From assembly GCF_028294535.1 (NCBI RefSeq), contig NZ_JAQBIE010000012.1:1-64000 (forward strand): a stretch of DNA of 64,000 nt. Direction: 5' to 3'. The stretch's first letter is position 1. Each line of letters begins with the position of its first letter. The stretch is from Paracoccus onchidii. Lineage in GTDB: Bacteria; Pseudomonadota; Alphaproteobacteria; Rhodobacterales; Rhodobacteraceae. Under the pieces are notes generated by a model. The model ran no database searches. It saw only the letters and a program-made list of their open reading frames with translations, and was not told the origin of the DNA. A program made the translations under genes and the position numbers. Positions 62,984-64,000 of the stretch are shown one piece after another.

Positions 62984-64000
62984 TCTGGCGCAATATCGCC
63001 TCGAATTTTTTGACCCTTGCGATTGTTCTGCTGCTGGCGCTGGCCGGTGCGATTGCCTGGGGTAAACACCAGTTCAGCGGACCCGGCCCAAGCGAAGTGG
63101 CCCAATGCGTGCAGATTGCGCCGGGCGCCAGCCTGAACGCTGTCAGTCAACAGCTTGCGGCGCAAGGGGCGGTCTCTAGCGCCTATATCTTTCGGGCGGG
63201 CGCCGATTATCTGGACAAGTCGCGGGACCTGAAATTCGGCAGCTATCTGGTCGAGCCGAATGCAAGCATGAATGACATCGTGAATGTCATTACCGCAGGC
63301 GGGCCATCGACCTGTGGCACGCAGGTCATCCTGCTGGTCGGGGTGCGGGGCAATAATGTGCTGCTGCGCGACATGAACCCCGAAACCGGTGCATTCGAGG
63401 AAATGGCCCGCTTTGATCCGGCATCCGGTGATGAACCCGAAGCGATTGCCGCTGCACAACAGAAGCCCGATGCCCGTATGCGCATCACCGTGGCCGAAGG
63501 CGTGACAAGCTGGCAAATCGCCGAAGCATTGAAACAGGTCGATTTCCTGTCCGGTGACATCGATGATGTACCTGCCGAGGGTAGTCTGGCACCGGATACC
63601 TATGCGGTCGAGAAGGGGGCTGGGCGCGTCGAATTGCTGGCCGAGATGGCCGCGCGCCAGTCAGTGATTCTCGAGCAAGCCTGGGAAGAACGGCCGTTCG
63701 GTTTGCCATATGAAACGCCCGAAGAGGCGCTGATCATGGCATCCATCGTTGAAAAGGAAACCGGGCTGGCACAAGAACGCGCACAGGTCGCAAGTGTCTT
63801 TGTCAATCGACTGGAAGAAGGGATGCGCCTGCAAACCGACCCGACGGTGATCTATGGTGTCACCGAGGGACGGTCGGTGTTGAACCGCGGGTTGCGCCGG
63901 TCCGAGCTTAACCAGCGGACCGCCTATAATACCTATCAGATCGACGGGCTTCCCCCGACGCCGATTGCCAACCCGGGACGCGAGGCGATCAGGGCTGCGT
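62980..64000 (+). CDS. mltG: Endolytic murein transglycosylase MltG, 3' end beyond window
   Basis: The first 340 or so residues of an MltG/YceG protein; the frame is open to the last base. One N-terminal membrane helix (about 7-28) is followed by a LysM-like segment (QIAPGASLNAVSQQLAAQG) and the catalytic YceG domain, whose glutamate is in MASIVEKETGLAQERAQ. LQTDPTVIYG and IDGLPPTPIANPGREAI complete the signature. It cuts nascent glycan strands and so sets their length. It is coupled to fabF, the classical order. Confidence 0.94.
   Translation, partial: MIWRNIASNFLTLAIVLLLALAGAIAWGKHQFSGPGPSEVAQCVQIAPGASLNAVSQQLAAQGAVSSAYIFRAGADYLDKSRDLKFGSYLVEPNASMNDIVNVITAGGPSTCGTQVILLVGVRGNNVLLRDMNPETGAFEEMARFDPASGDEPEAIAAAQQKPDARMRITVAEGVTSWQIAEALKQVDFLSGDIDDVPAEGSLAPDTYAVEKGAGRVELLAEMAARQSVILEQAWEERPFGLPYETPEEALIMASIVEKETGLAQERAQVASVFVNRLEEGMRLQTDPTVIYGVTEGRSVLNRGLRRSELNQRTAYNTYQIDGLPPTPIANPGREAIRAA

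Overview
The window is a 64 kb piece of high-GC, densely packed bacterial chromosome. It most resembles Rhodobacteraceae, probably Paracoccus or a close relative. This is inferred from product families and gene order: rpsA-ihfB-lapA-trpF-trpB, clpP-clpX, accB-accC-aat, a complex I NDUFA12-like subunit, an F0-only atp operon with duplicated b/b' subunits, and a soluble fdsGBACD formate dehydrogenase. No rRNA, tRNA, CRISPR array, insertion sequence or prophage was seen. Almost every gene looks like core or conserved accessory chromosome.

Layout. 0.3-4.7 kb holds a two-gene RND efflux pump (acrA/acrB type). 4.8-14.2 kb is a formate/molybdenum block: a LysR regulator, the fdsG-fdsB-fdsA-fdsC-fdsD operon for NAD-dependent Mo formate dehydrogenase, and, convergent to it, the molybdate importer modABC preceded by a ModE-like inverted repeat. 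14.5-19.6 kb is housekeeping: rpsA with a structured leader, ihfB, a LapA-like membrane protein, trpF, a GNAT acetyltransferase and trpB. 19.6-24.0 kb holds DUF2237, DUF2332 and pth genes (minus strand), then clpP and clpX. 24.2-28.0 kb holds NDUFA12-like, MlaD-like and DUF2155 genes, convergent with accB-accC-aat. 28.0-30.5 kb holds hisA-hisF-hisE and a secreted DUF2147 protein.

30.5-35.0 kb is a capsule or exopolysaccharide export locus. It has a kpsE-kpsT pair followed by an SqdB-like (UDP-sulfoquinovose synthase family) epimerase, with kpsM divergent. 35.0-41.6 kb is a complete choline-to-glycine-betaine module: the choXWV importer, the BetI repressor with a clear palindromic operator, betB and betA. 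41.7-50.5 kb holds a DsbA-like oxidoreductase, an aminotransferase, an AmiC-type amidase, PBP1a, release factor 2, an aldo/keto reductase and a secreted protein of unknown function. 50.6-54.5 kb holds a patatin-like phospholipase, a DUF502 membrane protein, and an arsR-psuK-psuG pseudouridine catabolism operon. 54.7-57.4 kb is the F0 ATP synthase operon (atpI, B, E, b', b). 57.8-64 kb holds an OmpA-like lipoprotein, nth, an adenosine-kinase-like PfkB kinase, a Hint-domain protein, fabF and the start of mltG, which runs off the window.

The genes suggest an aerobic, formate-oxidising, osmoadaptable alphaproteobacterium. Choline taken up by ChoXWV is oxidised to betaine. Formate from C1 metabolism would be oxidised by Fds, whose molybdenum comes through ModABC. 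No wholly new multi-gene system stands out. The best leads are the SqdB-like enzyme tied to a polysaccharide exporter, the ArsR-controlled pseudouridine operon, the Hint-domain protein, an orphan 18-bp palindrome in a gene-free convergent gap, and several strong intergenic hairpins.
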